Of a DNA stretch of 64,000 nt, positions 54,291 through 63,036 are shown one piece after another. The stretch's first letter is position 1; the number at the start of each line of letters is the position of its first letter. The stretch covers positions 1-64,000 of the forward strand of contig NZ_JHVI01000004.1 in NCBI RefSeq assembly GCF_000620065.1, read 5' to 3'. Under the pieces are notes generated by a model that saw nothing but the letters and a program-made list of their open reading frames with translations, was not told the origin of the DNA and ran no database searches. Position numbers and translations under genes: made by a program. The DNA comes from Meiothermus cerbereus DSM 11376 (GTDB lineage Bacteria > Deinococcota > Deinococci > Deinococcales > Thermaceae).

Positions 54291-55745
54291 ATGCCAAACC
54301 CCATTCCCATTGCCAAAGGTGAATCCGATGTATTCCTCTATCCCAAAATGGCCAACCGCCACGGCCTGATCGCCGGGGCTACCGGAACCGGCAAGACCGT
54401 GAGCCTGCGGGTGCTGGCCGAGCAGTTCTCCCGCATTGGCGTGTCGGTTTTTATGGCTGATGTGAAGGGCGACTTGTCCGGTTTGTGTAAGCCGGGTGAG
54501 CAAAACCCCAGGGTAGAGGAGCGGGTACAGAAGCTTGGTCTCGCAGACTTCCAGTATGAAGCCTATCCGGTGGTGTTCTGGGATGTTTTTGGCGAGCAGG
54601 GGCACCCGGTGCGTACGACCGTTTCCGAGATGGGGCCGCTCTTGCTGGCCCGCTTGCTCGACCTCAACGAAACCCAGAGCGGGGTGCTGACCCTGGTTTT
54701 CAAGATCGCCGACGACAACGGGCTTTTGCTCCTGGACCTGAAAGACCTGCGGGCTATGCTGCAGTTCGTGGGCGATAATGCCGAGAAGTTCAAGACCGAG
54801 TACGGCAACATCTCAGCGGCCTCCATCGGCACCATCCAGCGCGGGCTGATTGCCCTGGAAGAACAGGGGGGGGATCGGTTTTTTGGCGAACCGGCCCTAC
54901 AGCTCGAAGACCTCCTCCAGACCCAGGGCGGCAAGGGTGTGATTAACATCCTGGCCGCCGACAAGCTCATGCAATCCCCCAAGCTCTACAGCACCTTCTT
55001 GCTGTGGATGCTCGCAGAACTCTTCGAGCGGCTCCCCGAGGTGGGCGACCCCGAGAAACCTAAGCTGGTTTTCTTCTTCGACGAAGCCCACCTGCTCTTC
55101 GACGAGGCCCCCAAAGCCCTGCGGGAAAAAATCGAGCAGGTGGTGCGGCTCATCCGTAGCAAGGGGGTTGGCGTGTATTTCGTGAGCCAGAACCCCTTGG
55201 ACATTCCCGACGAGGTGCTGGGGCAGCTGGGTAACCGCGTGCAGCACGCACTCCGTGCCTTTACCCCGCGTGACCAGAAAGCGGTCAAGGCGGCAGCCCA
55301 AACCTTCCGGCCCAACCCCAAGCTCGACGTAGCTACTGTAATCCTGGAGATGGGGGTGGGCGAGGCTTTGGTCTCGACCCTGGACGAGAAGGGCATTCCC
55401 AGCGTGGTGGAGCGGGCCCTTATCTACCCGCCCCGTAGCCGACTGACTCCGCTCAGCCTCGAGGAGCGCCAGCAGGTCATCCGGAACTCCCCGGTGTACG
55501 GGCACTACGAGAAGACCCTCGACCGCGAGTCGGCTTACGAAATTTTGCGGGCCAGGGCCGCCGAGGCAGCGCAGCCGTCGCCCTCGAGCCCCAAAATGCC
55601 CGCCCCGACCCAGCCAGCCCAGGGCAACCTGCTGGGCGACCTGGCCAAAGGGGCGATGGGCTTCCTGACCAGCCGCGAGGGGCAGCGCGTCGTGCGGGGG
55701 GTGCTGGGGGGCTTGTTGGGGGGTGGCAGCAAGCGCAAGCGATAA
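54291..55745 (+). CDS. HerA-like ATPase, DUF853/YjgR type
   Basis: 484 aa. Walker A GATGTGKT (29-36), Walker [13 protein letters not shown], and a long conserved tail. DUF853 proteins are RecA-like ATPases of the HerA/FtsK superfamily, probably DNA-translocating, with unknown cellular role; no NurA nuclease gene is adjacent. CAGGAG precedes the ATG. A glycine-rich C-terminal tail ([16 protein letters not shown]) ends in basic residues. Confidence 0.9.
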   Translation: MPNPIPIAKGESDVFLYPKMANRHGLIAGATGTGKTVSLRVLAEQFSRIGVSVFMADVKGDLSGLCKPGEQNPRVEERVQKLGLADFQYEAYPVVFWDVFGEQGHPVRTTVSEMGPLLLARLLDLNETQSGVLTLVFKIADDNGLLLLDLKDLRAMLQFVGDNAEKFKTEYGNISAASIGTIQRGLIALEEQGGDRFFGEPALQLEDLLQTQGGKGVINILAADKLMQSPKLYSTFLLWMLAELFERLPEVGDPEKPKLVFFFDEAHLLFDEAPKALREKIEQVVRLIRSKGVGVYFVSQNPLDIPDEVLGQLGNRVQHALRAFTPRDQKAVKAAAQTFRPNPKLDVATVILEMGVGEALVSTLDEKGIPSVVERALIYPPRSRLTPLSLEERQQVIRNSPVYGHYEKTLDRESAYEILRARAAEAAQPSPSSPKMPAPTQPAQGNLLGDLAKGAMGFLTSREGQRVVRGVLGGLLGGGSKRKR

Positions 55746-55761
55746 ACCTCAACGCCAACCT

Positions 55762-56298
55762 CTAGATCCTGTTGATCTCCCGACGGGCCAGCTCGAGCTG
55801 CAGTCGATCGGCCACATCCTCGGCCCAGGCCCGAATGTCCTGCCAGCGGCGAAAATCACCCTCCGGCAACCCCTTGCTCAGTACCTGAACGAGCTGGTTG
55901 TGCTCGAGGCGGTCGTAGTGTAGGGCACCGGCAAAAATACCTACCTCGAGCGGTTCTACTAAGTCCCGCACCTCGGACAACCAATCGTAAACCTCATGAA
56001 AGTGCTGCGGGGTGGGGTCGCTCATCAGGCCCGAAAGCGCAAAGTAGACCACAGGCAACTGGCGCAGTGCATCGCGGTGCGTTTGTACAAAGTGTTTGGC
56101 CTCTGGAAGCCATTGCTGAAAGCGTATGGGGCTACCCACAATCACGGCCTGGTAGCCTTCCAGGTGCTCGATCTCGTCCACTGGGCGCACGTCTACCGAA
56201 AAACTGCGCCGTGCCAGTACCTCGGCGATGGCCTGGGCCACCTCGAGGGTGCTGCCCATCGGGCTGGCATAGGTAATCAGAACGCGCCAGCGCTGCAT
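55762..56298 (-). CDS. Flavodoxin domain protein
   Basis: 178 aa with the FMN phosphate loop TYASPMGST and a VGSPIRFQQW segment. This resembles HemG/Flavodoxin_5-type proteins; protoporphyrinogen oxidase activity is possible but not shown. TAGTCT (56305-56310) lies 6 bases before the ATG, suggesting a leaderless message. It converges with the HerA-like gene with 16 bases between stops. Confidence 0.85.
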   Translation of the reverse strand: MQRWRVLITYASPMGSTLEVAQAIAEVLARRSFSVDVRPVDEIEHLEGYQAVIVGSPIRFQQWLPEAKHFVQTHRDALRQLPVVYFALSGLMSDPTPQHFHEVYDWLSEVRDLVEPLEVGIFAGALHYDRLEHNQLVQVLSKGLPEGDFRRWQDIRAWAEDVADRLQLELARREINRI

Positions 56299-56384
56299 AA
56301 CCTGAGACTAGAACCAGCGCGGTTGGACAGCCAGAGACATCTGCCCCCGGTTTTGTGTAGTAGCTTGAACTCGAGGTGATCGCA

Positions 56385-56828
56385 ATGCTGGTCAAAGATT
56401 TTATGACCCCCAACCCAGACGTCGTTACACCGGATATTACGGTGCCCGAAGCCGCGCAAATCATGAAGAAAGGGGGCTTCCGTCGCTTGCCGGTGGTCAA
56501 GGAAGGGCGAGTGGTGGGCATCGTAACCGACCGCGACCTCAAGGAAGCCATGCCCTCCGATGCCACCTCGCTTTCCATCTGGGAGCTCAACTACCTGATT
56601 TCCAAGCTCACTGTGGGCGAAATCATGACCCGTGATCCCATCACCGTTTCCGACACCCTGCCCCTCCAAGCGGCGGCCAAGCTGATGCTCGAGCACAAGG
56701 TGGGCGGCCTGCCGGTGGTGCACGAGGGCAGGCTGGTGGGCATCGTTACCATCACCGATGTGCTAAAGGCCTTTTTGCAGCGCGAGGCCGAGCTCCTGGT
56801 GGGGGCCGAGACCAACCCCCAGGGCTAG
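56385..56828 (+). CDS. Tandem CBS-domain protein
   Basis: 147 aa: two CBS motifs (DFMTPNPDVVTPD... and GEIMTRDPITVSD...). CBS pairs bind adenine nucleotides and sense energy state; a stand-alone pair has no output domain, so its partner is unknown. GAGGTGAT precedes ATG 56385. The stop shares CTAG with the convergent PolX stop. Confidence 0.88.
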   Translation: MLVKDFMTPNPDVVTPDITVPEAAQIMKKGGFRRLPVVKEGRVVGIVTDRDLKEAMPSDATSLSIWELNYLISKLTVGEIMTRDPITVSDTLPLQAAAKLMLEHKVGGLPVVHEGRLVGIVTITDVLKAFLQREAELLVGAETNPQG

Positions 56829-58432
56829 GCCATCTTCTTGAGCCCAATTAGCCGCTCGGCGGGCCAGGTGTTGACTACCTGCTCGGGGCGCAGCCCCGCC
56901 TTGAGGGCAAAGAGCAGGCCATACTGAATGTCGGCAAGGCCCTCGAGGCTATGCGCGTCGGGGCCCAGCGAGAAGTTGAGGCGGTCGCGCCAGGCCAGCA
57001 TCCACCGCCAGTCCAGGTCGAGTCGGTAGGGGCTGCAGTTGAACTCCACCACCTTGTGGTTTTGCTGGGCGCGTTCCAGCACCGCCTCCCAGTCGGCCTC
57101 GGCCCCCTTGCGCCGCAGCAAGAGGCGTCCGCTGGGATGGCCCAGGATGCTCAGGTAGGGGTTGTCCAGGGCGCGCAAGAGGCGCTGGGTTTGTTCTGAT
57201 TTGCCCAGGTTCAGCCCTGCGTGCAGGCTGCCCACCACCACCTCGAACTGGGCCAAAATTTCGTCGGGATAGTCCAGCGAGCCATCGGGCAGAATGTCGG
57301 ACTCGATGCCGCGCAGGATGCGAAAGGGGGCCAGTTCGGCATTGAGCGCCTCAATTTCGGCCCACTGGCGCCGCACGTCCGCTGGGCGCAGGCCCCCGGC
57401 ATAGCTTGCGGTTTGGGAGTGGTCGCAGATGACCATGTACTCGAGGCCCTGGCCCAGGGCGGCCTCGGCCATCTGGCGCAGGGTTGCGCTGCCATCGGAA
57501 TAGGTCGAGTGCACGTGAATCAGGCCCCGCAGAGGGGGTTGCAGTGTGGTCTGGGGCACGGGCAGACCGATGTGTTCTTTCTCCCGCCAATAAGCCGGCA
57601 CAAAGGGTAGTTTGAGCGCTTCAAACACCTGTTCTTCGCTGGGGAGCGAGGGGGGCACCGCCCCAAGGGCCTCGAGCCACTCCCGCGAACCGGTGGCCTG
57701 TACCAGCACGCTGCCAAACGAGGCCGCATCGGTGCAGAAAACCCGCAAGGGCAGGCCCTCGAGCCGCCCCAGCAGCACCTCGCCCTGCGCTTCCTCCACA
57801 AAGCGGCCCAGCGCCGCACGCACCTGCGCGGGGGTGCCCACTGCTACCAGATCGACGTTGCCCACGGTTTCCAGGCCACGCCGCACACTGCCGGCCAGCT
57901 CGGCCTTGAGGCCTGCGTGTTCCAGGTCGGCCAGCAGCAGCCGGGCCGCCTCCAGTCCCACCGGCAGCATCACCCGCCGCATGTTGCTCAAGGCGTAGCG
58001 GGCCGCTTCCAGGAGGCTGGCCTCGCTTTTGGCACCGAAGCCGGGCAGGGTGCGAATTTTGCCCTGCTCGGCAAAAATTACCAGCTCCTCCAGGCTCCCC
58101 ACCCCGTTGTCCCACAGCGCCCGAATGCGCTTGGGGCCTAGGCCCTGTACCCGGAAGAGCTCGAGCACCCCCGGCGGTATGCGGCCCTCGAGCTCGGCCA
58201 GGTAGGGAAACTCCTCGGTCTGGACGATTTCGGTCAACATCGGGGCCAGCGCCGGCCCTATCCCCGGCACGCCCTTAAAGCCCCGCGCGGCCAGCTCGGC
58301 CAGGTCGGTTTCCTGTTGCTCCAGATTGCGGGCTGCGTTGCGGTAGGCCTTGGCCCGAAACTCGCCCTCGCCCAGCACTTCCATCAGGTCGGCGGCGTAC
58401 TCGAGCATCCCCGCCAGGTCTTTCCGGTTCAT
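56825..58432 (-). CDS. polX: PolX family DNA polymerase/PHP exonuclease, polymerase site degenerate
   Basis: 535 aa. An N-terminal helix-hairpin-helix and Pol beta-like part (1-300) is followed by a PHP domain (305-535). The PHP metal-binding residues look intact: HVHST with H306 and H308, CDH with H338, ESD, SLHAG, GHPSG and GPDAHS. The polymerase palm is not: the family GSxRR...GDxD appears as GSVRR (181-185) then GNVD (191-194), so the first catalytic Asp is Asn, and the third Asp position reads PLRV (228-231) instead of VDLR. The protein is probably an exonuclease/phosphatase only. It is followed by the HisJ-type gene. Confidence 0.88.
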   Translation of the reverse strand: MNRKDLAGMLEYAADLMEVLGEGEFRAKAYRNAARNLEQQETDLAELAARGFKGVPGIGPALAPMLTEIVQTEEFPYLAELEGRIPPGVLELFRVQGLGPKRIRALWDNGVGSLEELVIFAEQGKIRTLPGFGAKSEASLLEAARYALSNMRRVMLPVGLEAARLLLADLEHAGLKAELAGSVRRGLETVGNVDLVAVGTPAQVRAALGRFVEEAQGEVLLGRLEGLPLRVFCTDAASFGSVLVQATGSREWLEALGAVPPSLPSEEQVFEALKLPFVPAYWREKEHIGLPVPQTTLQPPLRGLIHVHSTYSDGSATLRQMAEAALGQGLEYMVICDHSQTASYAGGLRPADVRRQWAEIEALNAELAPFRILRGIESDILPDGSLDYPDEILAQFEVVVGSLHAGLNLGKSEQTQRLLRALDNPYLSILGHPSGRLLLRRKGAEADWEAVLERAQQNHKVVEFNCSPYRLDLDWRWMLAWRDRLNFSLGPDAHSLEGLADIQYGLLFALKAGLRPEQVVNTWPAERLIGLKKMA

Positions 58433-58436
58433 AACC

Positions 58437-59228
58437 TTAGCCTAAAGCATAGGCCACAGGCTTTCCGGCTTTGAACACCACCGCCTGGGTATAGCCCGCG
58501 GCATGCAAAATTTCGACCGCGTCGGCAAAACGGTGGGCCACATCCTCGGGCCGGTGGGCGTCGGAGCCGAGCACCACGGGAATCCCCAGGGCCCTGGCCC
58601 GGGCCAATAGCTCTGGGCTGGGGTAAATCTCGGCGGCTTTTTTGCGCCAGCCGGCGGTGTTGACGTCCAGGGCCAGCCCCTCGCCCGCGATAACCTCCAG
58701 GGCCTCCTCGGCCAGATCGGCGTAGCCCTGGGGGGGGCGGTAGCCCATCACCTTGGGCAGATCCAGGTGGCCGATGGCGTGAAACAAACCGGTGTGGGCG
58801 GCCTGGGCTACCAGCTTGAAGTAGGCCCGGTAGACTTCGCGCAGGTCGCGCTCTTCGAACTCGACCACATAGCGCGGGTTATCGAAGGGCCAGGCCCCGA
58901 TGTAGTGCACCGAGCCGATGACGTAATCGTAGTCGTACTGGGCCAAAAGCCTTTGCACAAAATACTCGGTGCCGGGGTGAAAGTCGGCCTCGAGGCCAAT
59001 CCCCACATAAAAATCACCGGCCTCGGCCCGCACCCGCTCCAGCATGGCGTGGTAGAAGGGCAGCTCCTCCAGCTCCATACGCACCTCGGGGTCGAACCAG
59101 GCCGGCATGGGGCTATGGTCGGTCATGACGATGCCCAGAAGGCCAGCTTTCTGGGCAGCCTGGACGTACTCGGCAGGCGTACCCACCGCGTGCTTGCAAA
59201 GGGGCGTGTGCAGGTGGCTGTCGTACAT
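58437..59228 (-). CDS. PHP-family histidinol phosphatase (HisJ type)
   Basis: 263 aa. Starts MYDSHLHTPLCKH, with TDHSP, GSVHYIGAWPFD and GSDAHRPEDV as further PHP metal motifs. HisJ dephosphorylates L-histidinol phosphate, the penultimate step of histidine synthesis; other his genes are not in the window. AGGAGCG precedes the ATG. It lies immediately upstream of polX (4 bases apart), another PHP protein, in one operon. Confidence 0.87.
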   Translation of the reverse strand: MYDSHLHTPLCKHAVGTPAEYVQAAQKAGLLGIVMTDHSPMPAWFDPEVRMELEELPFYHAMLERVRAEAGDFYVGIGLEADFHPGTEYFVQRLLAQYDYDYVIGSVHYIGAWPFDNPRYVVEFEERDLREVYRAYFKLVAQAAHTGLFHAIGHLDLPKVMGYRPPQGYADLAEEALEVIAGEGLALDVNTAGWRKKAAEIYPSPELLARARALGIPVVLGSDAHRPEDVAHRFADAVEILHAAGYTQAVVFKAGKPVAYALG

Positions 59229-59247
59229 GGTTCGCTCCTGCGGCCCC

Positions 59248-59832
59248 TCACAGCACCCGTACTATTTTGCCCTGACTGACCCAGACTTGGGCCTGGCGTC
59301 CCAATACCTGGCTGGCCTGAACCGACAGCGCCTCATCGGGGGAGAGCGCATCGCCCACCACCTGCACCAGGCTGGCTACCTCCGGTGGGGCCAGTTCGGG
59401 TTCGCGCGAAAGCACCGCATCCACCTGCCAGCGGCTGGCCCACAGCCGCTTGAGCGCCCAGAGGGTTTCCTGTTTGCCGGCCTCGAGGCCAAAAGGGGAC
59501 TCGCCCGCGTAGCGCACCAGCACCAGGCCTTCTGGCAAAGCGGCCCTGATTTCGTCGGCGCGCTCGGGCAGCAGGTACGACTCGCGCAGCAGTTTTTCGG
59601 CAAAGGCGCAGGCCTGTTCCAGTTTTTCCTCGTCCAGCCGGGCGCCAAACACCCCCGCAAAGGCCCGCCGGATCTGCTCGGCCAGGTTGGCCAGCTGGTA
59701 AAACTCGGCCTCCACCCCTACCAGCACCAGGGTGGGTGTTACAGCCAGGCCCGCCGCAAAAAGCTTTTGCAGGTCGGCTACCTCGCCCATCTCGGCGGCC
59801 AGCGGTGGGGCTTGCTCGAGCAAAAAAATCAC
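59248..59832 (-). CDS. Hypothetical protein, remotely like a PEP-synthase N-terminal part
   Basis: 194 aa, GTG start. TAGACT (59840-59845) lies 7 bases before it, suggesting a leaderless message. The stretch LAAEMGEVADLQKLFAAGL is weakly reminiscent of the GGKxxxLxxLxxAGLPVPPGF start of pyruvate-phosphate dikinase/PEP synthase, but the catalytic parts are absent. I would leave it unassigned. It precedes the HisJ and PolX genes. Confidence 0.6.
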   Translation of the reverse strand: MIFLLEQAPPLAAEMGEVADLQKLFAAGLAVTPTLVLVGVEAEFYQLANLAEQIRRAFAGVFGARLDEEKLEQACAFAEKLLRESYLLPERADEIRAALPEGLVLVRYAGESPFGLEAGKQETLWALKRLWASRWQVDAVLSREPELAPPEVASLVQVVGDALSPDEALSVQASQVLGRQAQVWVSQGKIVRVL

Positions 59833-59944
59833 GCCTTACAGTCTACTCCCAGTAACCCCGCAGCGCTTACCAGCACACCAACAGGCCGGTTTTTACCGCA
59901 GACCAGCCCGCCTGCGGTAAACATATCCTTGCACCTTGCGTACG

Positions 59945-59950
59945 TATAAT
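59945..59950 (+). promoter_or_regulatory. Perfect -10 box of the ABC exporter operon
   Basis: TATAAT 7 bases before the ATG at 59958: leaderless spacing. No clear -35 box. Confidence 0.6.
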
Positions 59951-59957
59951 CACTCCC

Positions 59958-60875
59958 ATGAGTGGAACTGTGGCAACCAGCACCCCTGGGGCTGCCCTCG
60001 AGGCCCAGCAACTGGGTAAAAAGTACGGGCGCAAACCTGTGCTGGAGAACATTACCTTTGCCGTGCAGCCGGGCGAGGTCTACGCCCTGGCCGGGCCCAA
60101 CGGCTCCGGCAAGACCACCCTGATCCGCCTGCTCACGGGCCTGGCCTTCCCCACCTCGGGGGTGGTGTGGATGCTGGGGCAGGACATTTACAACGGGGGC
60201 TACCTAGCCCGGCGGGCGCTGGGGGCGGTGGTGGAGGCTCCGGCGGCCTTCTATCCCCACATGACCGGGCGGCAAAACCTCGAGATGGTGGCCTTCCTGA
60301 CCGGCATGGCCAACGCCGAGGCCCGCATCCGCGAGGTGCTGGCGCGGCTCGAGCTGCTGGCCGTAGCCGACCAACCGGTGCGTACCTACTCGCTGGGCCA
60401 GCGCCAGCGCCTGGGGCTGGCCTCGGCCATTCTGCACGAGCCGCAAATCCTCATTCTGGATGAACCCACCAGTGGCCTCGACCCCCAGGGCATCAGCAAG
60501 GTGCACGAGATTCTGTCCGAACTGGCCTGGAAGGGGGTGGCGGTGCTCCTGTCCACCCACCACCTGCGCGAGGTCTCGGCCTACGCCGACCGGGTGGGCA
60601 TTCTGGGCGGTGGGCGGCTGCTGGAGGAGGTCAGGCTGGGCACCAAGGGCGAAACCTACCGCCTGCGGGTAGACGACCCGCCCAGAGCGGCAGCTTTCCT
60701 CAAAACTGTGCCCGGGGTGCAAAACGTGAGCCTGCGCGACGTGAACGTAATTTTCGAGGGCTCGCCCAACGTGGCGTTGGCGGCGCTGGTGCGTGAGAAC
60801 TACCAGGTGCAGTTTTTGGAGCCCGACTACTTCGACCTCTACGACTACTACCGGGAAAGGGTGAAAAATGCCTAG
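59958..60875 (+). CDS. ABC transporter ATPase (ABC-2 type exporter)
   Basis: 305 aa. Walker A GPNGSGKTT, signature motif YSLGQRQRLGLASAIL and Walker B ILILDEPTSGLDP. The C-terminal ~80 residues follow the usual accessory tail of ABC-2 exporters (CcmA/NatA-like). It pairs with the permease gene next; substrate unknown (drug, lipid or sodium in relatives). Confidence 0.9.
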   Translation: MSGTVATSTPGAALEAQQLGKKYGRKPVLENITFAVQPGEVYALAGPNGSGKTTLIRLLTGLAFPTSGVVWMLGQDIYNGGYLARRALGAVVEAPAAFYPHMTGRQNLEMVAFLTGMANAEARIREVLARLELLAVADQPVRTYSLGQRQRLGLASAILHEPQILILDEPTSGLDPQGISKVHEILSELAWKGVAVLLSTHHLREVSAYADRVGILGGGRLLEEVRLGTKGETYRLRVDDPPRAAAFLKTVPGVQNVSLRDVNVIFEGSPNVALAALVRENYQVQFLEPDYFDLYDYYRERVKNA

Positions 60876-60998
60876 CCAGAGATCAGGGGCCTGGGCCACT
60901 GGCCCTGAAAAAAGACAGATGCAAGGCCCCCTACCCCTCCCGCCTACCCATCCACACCCTTCGAAGTTTTACCGTTGCCCTGCTGGAAGGAGCCAAGC

Positions 60999-61769
60999 AT
61001 GCTGCGGGTATTGATCTGGGAATTTGGCAAGTTGGTGCGGCTGCGCTCGGTGCAGATTGGGCTGCTGGCGGCACTGGTGCTGCCCATTTTGTGGGCCTTT
61101 GCGCCGGGGCTGCGGGCGCAGTATGGCCTCGAGCTAGTTTCGGGCTGGCAGGTGCCGGCACTTTCGCTCCTGACCGGCATGGACTTCCTGTTCCCCTTCC
61201 TGACCGCCATGGCTGCCGCCGAGGTGCTGGGCTCGGAGGTCTCGATGGGCACCCTCAAGTCGGTTTTGCTGCGCCCCAGCCCCCGCAGCCGCCTGCTGGG
61301 GGCCAAAATCTTCGTGGTGCTGGCTTATCCCTTCATCTTGCTTACCACCAGCCTGGTCGGCTCGTTGCTGGCAGGCCTGCCCTTTGGCCTGGGGAGTTTT
61401 ACTGGAGGCACCGGCCTGGGCCCTGGCAGCTTTGCCGGTGTGGGCCAGCTCACCCCCGCGGGGGCGCTGATGGAGCTATTGCAGGCCCATGCCCTGGCGG
61501 GCGTGGTGCTCTGGCCCCTTTCGGCTCTGGCCATGCTGTATGCGGTGGTTTTCCTGAGCACCACCTCGGCGGCCCTGGCAGCGGTCTCGACCCTCTTGTT
61601 GATGCGCCTGCTGGTGGCCTTTCCCGCCATCCAACCCTTCCTGCTGACCAGCTACCTCGACCTCTATATCCGCCCGGATACAGTGGGGTTGGGCTTGCCC
61701 CTGCTCATCATCTACACCGTGGGCTTTGCGGTGCTGGCCCTGCTGATTTTCGAGCGAAAAGACATCTGA
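60999..61769 (+). CDS. ABC-2 type permease
   Basis: 256 aa with about six membrane spans. Starts MLRVLIWEFGKLVRLRSVQIG and shows EVLGSEVSMGTLKSVLLRP, the conserved amphipathic loop of ABC-2 permeases. GGAAGGAG precedes ATG 60999; the frame from 60975 is rejected. A gap of about 120 bases after the ATPase gene is empty. It is followed by repeat B4. Confidence 0.87.
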   Translation: MLRVLIWEFGKLVRLRSVQIGLLAALVLPILWAFAPGLRAQYGLELVSGWQVPALSLLTGMDFLFPFLTAMAAAEVLGSEVSMGTLKSVLLRPSPRSRLLGAKIFVVLAYPFILLTTSLVGSLLAGLPFGLGSFTGGTGLGPGSFAGVGQLTPAGALMELLQAHALAGVVLWPLSALAMLYAVVFLSTTSAALAAVSTLLLMRLLVAFPAIQPFLLTSYLDLYIRPDTVGLGLPLLIIYTVGFAVLALLIFERKDI

Positions 61770-61772
61770 ATA

Positions 61773-61891
61773 TTAACCCCGCCTGAATCGTTCCGTTAGG
61801 GATGGGTAGAGTACCATCATTTCTCAGGCTGTTGCTGCCCGCGCTTCAGGCGGGGGCCCCAGAAAAAGAACAAATCAAGGGTATTTCGCAT
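61773..61891. repeat. Intergenic repeat family B, copy B4
   Basis: Starts TTAACCCCGCCTGAATCG; contains CGCGCTTCAGGCGGGGGC and the CAGAAAAAGAACAAATCAA tail. About 119 bp, same orientation as B3. It is the best uninterrupted reference for the A2 insertion point. Confidence 0.78.
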
Positions 61892-61935
61892 AACCCCACC
61901 CCGACCAGCGTCTGGCGTCCAGCGGGCTTTGGCTT

Positions 61936-61947
61936 TAGGCTTTTGCT
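61936..61947 (+). promoter_or_regulatory. Leaderless -10 element of moaC
   Basis: TAGGCT (61936-61941) then 6 bases and ATG at 61948. No good -35 box; no Shine-Dalgarno sequence. Confidence 0.45.
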
Positions 61948-62430
61948 ATGGGCAAACTCACGCATTTTGAAGACGGCAAGCCGCGCATGGTGGACGTAAG
62001 CGAAAAGACCGCCACCCTGCGCTCCGCTACCGCTGAGGCCACCGTGCGGCTCACCCCGGAAGCAGTGGGGGCACTGCGGGAAGGCGGGGTAGGGAAGGGC
62101 GACCCCCTAAGCGTGGCCCAGCTTGCCGGTATCATGGCCGCCAAAAAAACCGGAGAGCTGATTCCCCTGTGCCACCCGCTACCCATCACCAGCGCGAAGG
62201 TGGAACTTCGTTTTGTGCCCGAAGAAGCCAGGGTACACATCAGCGCGACCGTCAAAACCAAGGCCGAGACCGGGGTGGAGATGGAGGCCCTCACGGCCTG
62301 CGCCATCGCCGCTCTCACGGTCTACGACATGCTCAAAGCAGCCAGCAAGGGCCTGGAAATTACCGACCTGCGCCTCTTGCATAAGTCCGGGGGTAAGTCG
62401 GGGGAGTGGAAGCGGGAGGGCGGCACCTGA
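61948..62430 (+). CDS. moaC: Cyclic pyranopterin monophosphate synthase MoaC
   Basis: 160 aa. Catalyses the second half of the first step of molybdenum cofactor synthesis, after MoaA. Signatures: [37 protein letters not shown] and YDMLKA, which holds the conserved Asp and Lys. The 3' end is followed 2 bases later by the glycosylase ATG. Other moa genes are not in the window. Confidence 0.95.
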   Translation: MGKLTHFEDGKPRMVDVSEKTATLRSATAEATVRLTPEAVGALREGGVGKGDPLSVAQLAGIMAAKKTGELIPLCHPLPITSAKVELRFVPEEARVHISATVKTKAETGVEMEALTACAIAALTVYDMLKAASKGLEITDLRLLHKSGGKSGEWKREGGT

Positions 62431-62432
62431 GT

Positions 62433-63023
62433 ATGGCCCGCTCGAGGTCGTCCAGGCTTGGGGTGGTGTTTTCGGATCCCACCATGCAAAGGCTGGCCGA
62501 GCAACACGGCCCCGCACCTTTTGCGCCCCACCCCTTCCCGCTGCGCCCGCCGTATGTGGTGCTCTTGAGCTCGATTGTGGGGCAGCAGCTTTCGGGCAAG
62601 GCCGCCGATACCATCTGGCGTCGCCTGACGGGCCGCTTTGCGCTCGAGCCCGAGGTGCTCTACCAGGCCCCCACCGAAGACCTGCGCGCGGTGGGGCTGT
62701 CTTATGCCAAGGCCCGCTACGTGCAGGACCTGTCGCGCTTTGCCCTGGAAGGCGGCCTCCAGGGCATTGAAAGCCTGCCCGACGAGGTGCTGATAGGCCA
62801 CCTGACCCAGGTCAAGGGCATTGGGGTCTGGACGGTGCAGATGTTTTTGATGTTTGGTTTGGGTCGCCCCGACGTATGGCCCGTGCTGGATCTGGGCATC
62901 CGCAAAGGGGCCCAGAAGCTATATGGCCTCAGCCAGCGACAGGAGCTAGAAGCCCTGGGAGAGCGCTTCCGGCCCTACCGCTCCCATGCGGCCTGGTATC
63001 TGTGGCGGGTGCTGGAGCAATAA
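62433..63023 (+). CDS. DNA-3-methyladenine glycosylase II (AlkA-like)
   Basis: 196 aa of the HhH-GPD superfamily. The hairpin and catalytic region are VKGIGVWTVQMFLMF and PVLDLGIRKG, whose Asp activates water. Removes alkylated purines such as 3-methyladenine to start base excision repair. The N-terminal domain of E. coli AlkA is missing, as is usual in short thermophile versions. Start ATG 62433; a GTG at 62406 overlaps moaC. Confidence 0.9.
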   Translation: MARSRSSRLGVVFSDPTMQRLAEQHGPAPFAPHPFPLRPPYVVLLSSIVGQQLSGKAADTIWRRLTGRFALEPEVLYQAPTEDLRAVGLSYAKARYVQDLSRFALEGGLQGIESLPDEVLIGHLTQVKGIGVWTVQMFLMFGLGRPDVWPVLDLGIRKGAQKLYGLSQRQELEALGERFRPYRSHAAWYLWRVLEQ

Positions 63024-63036
63024 AACCAGCGCGTGG

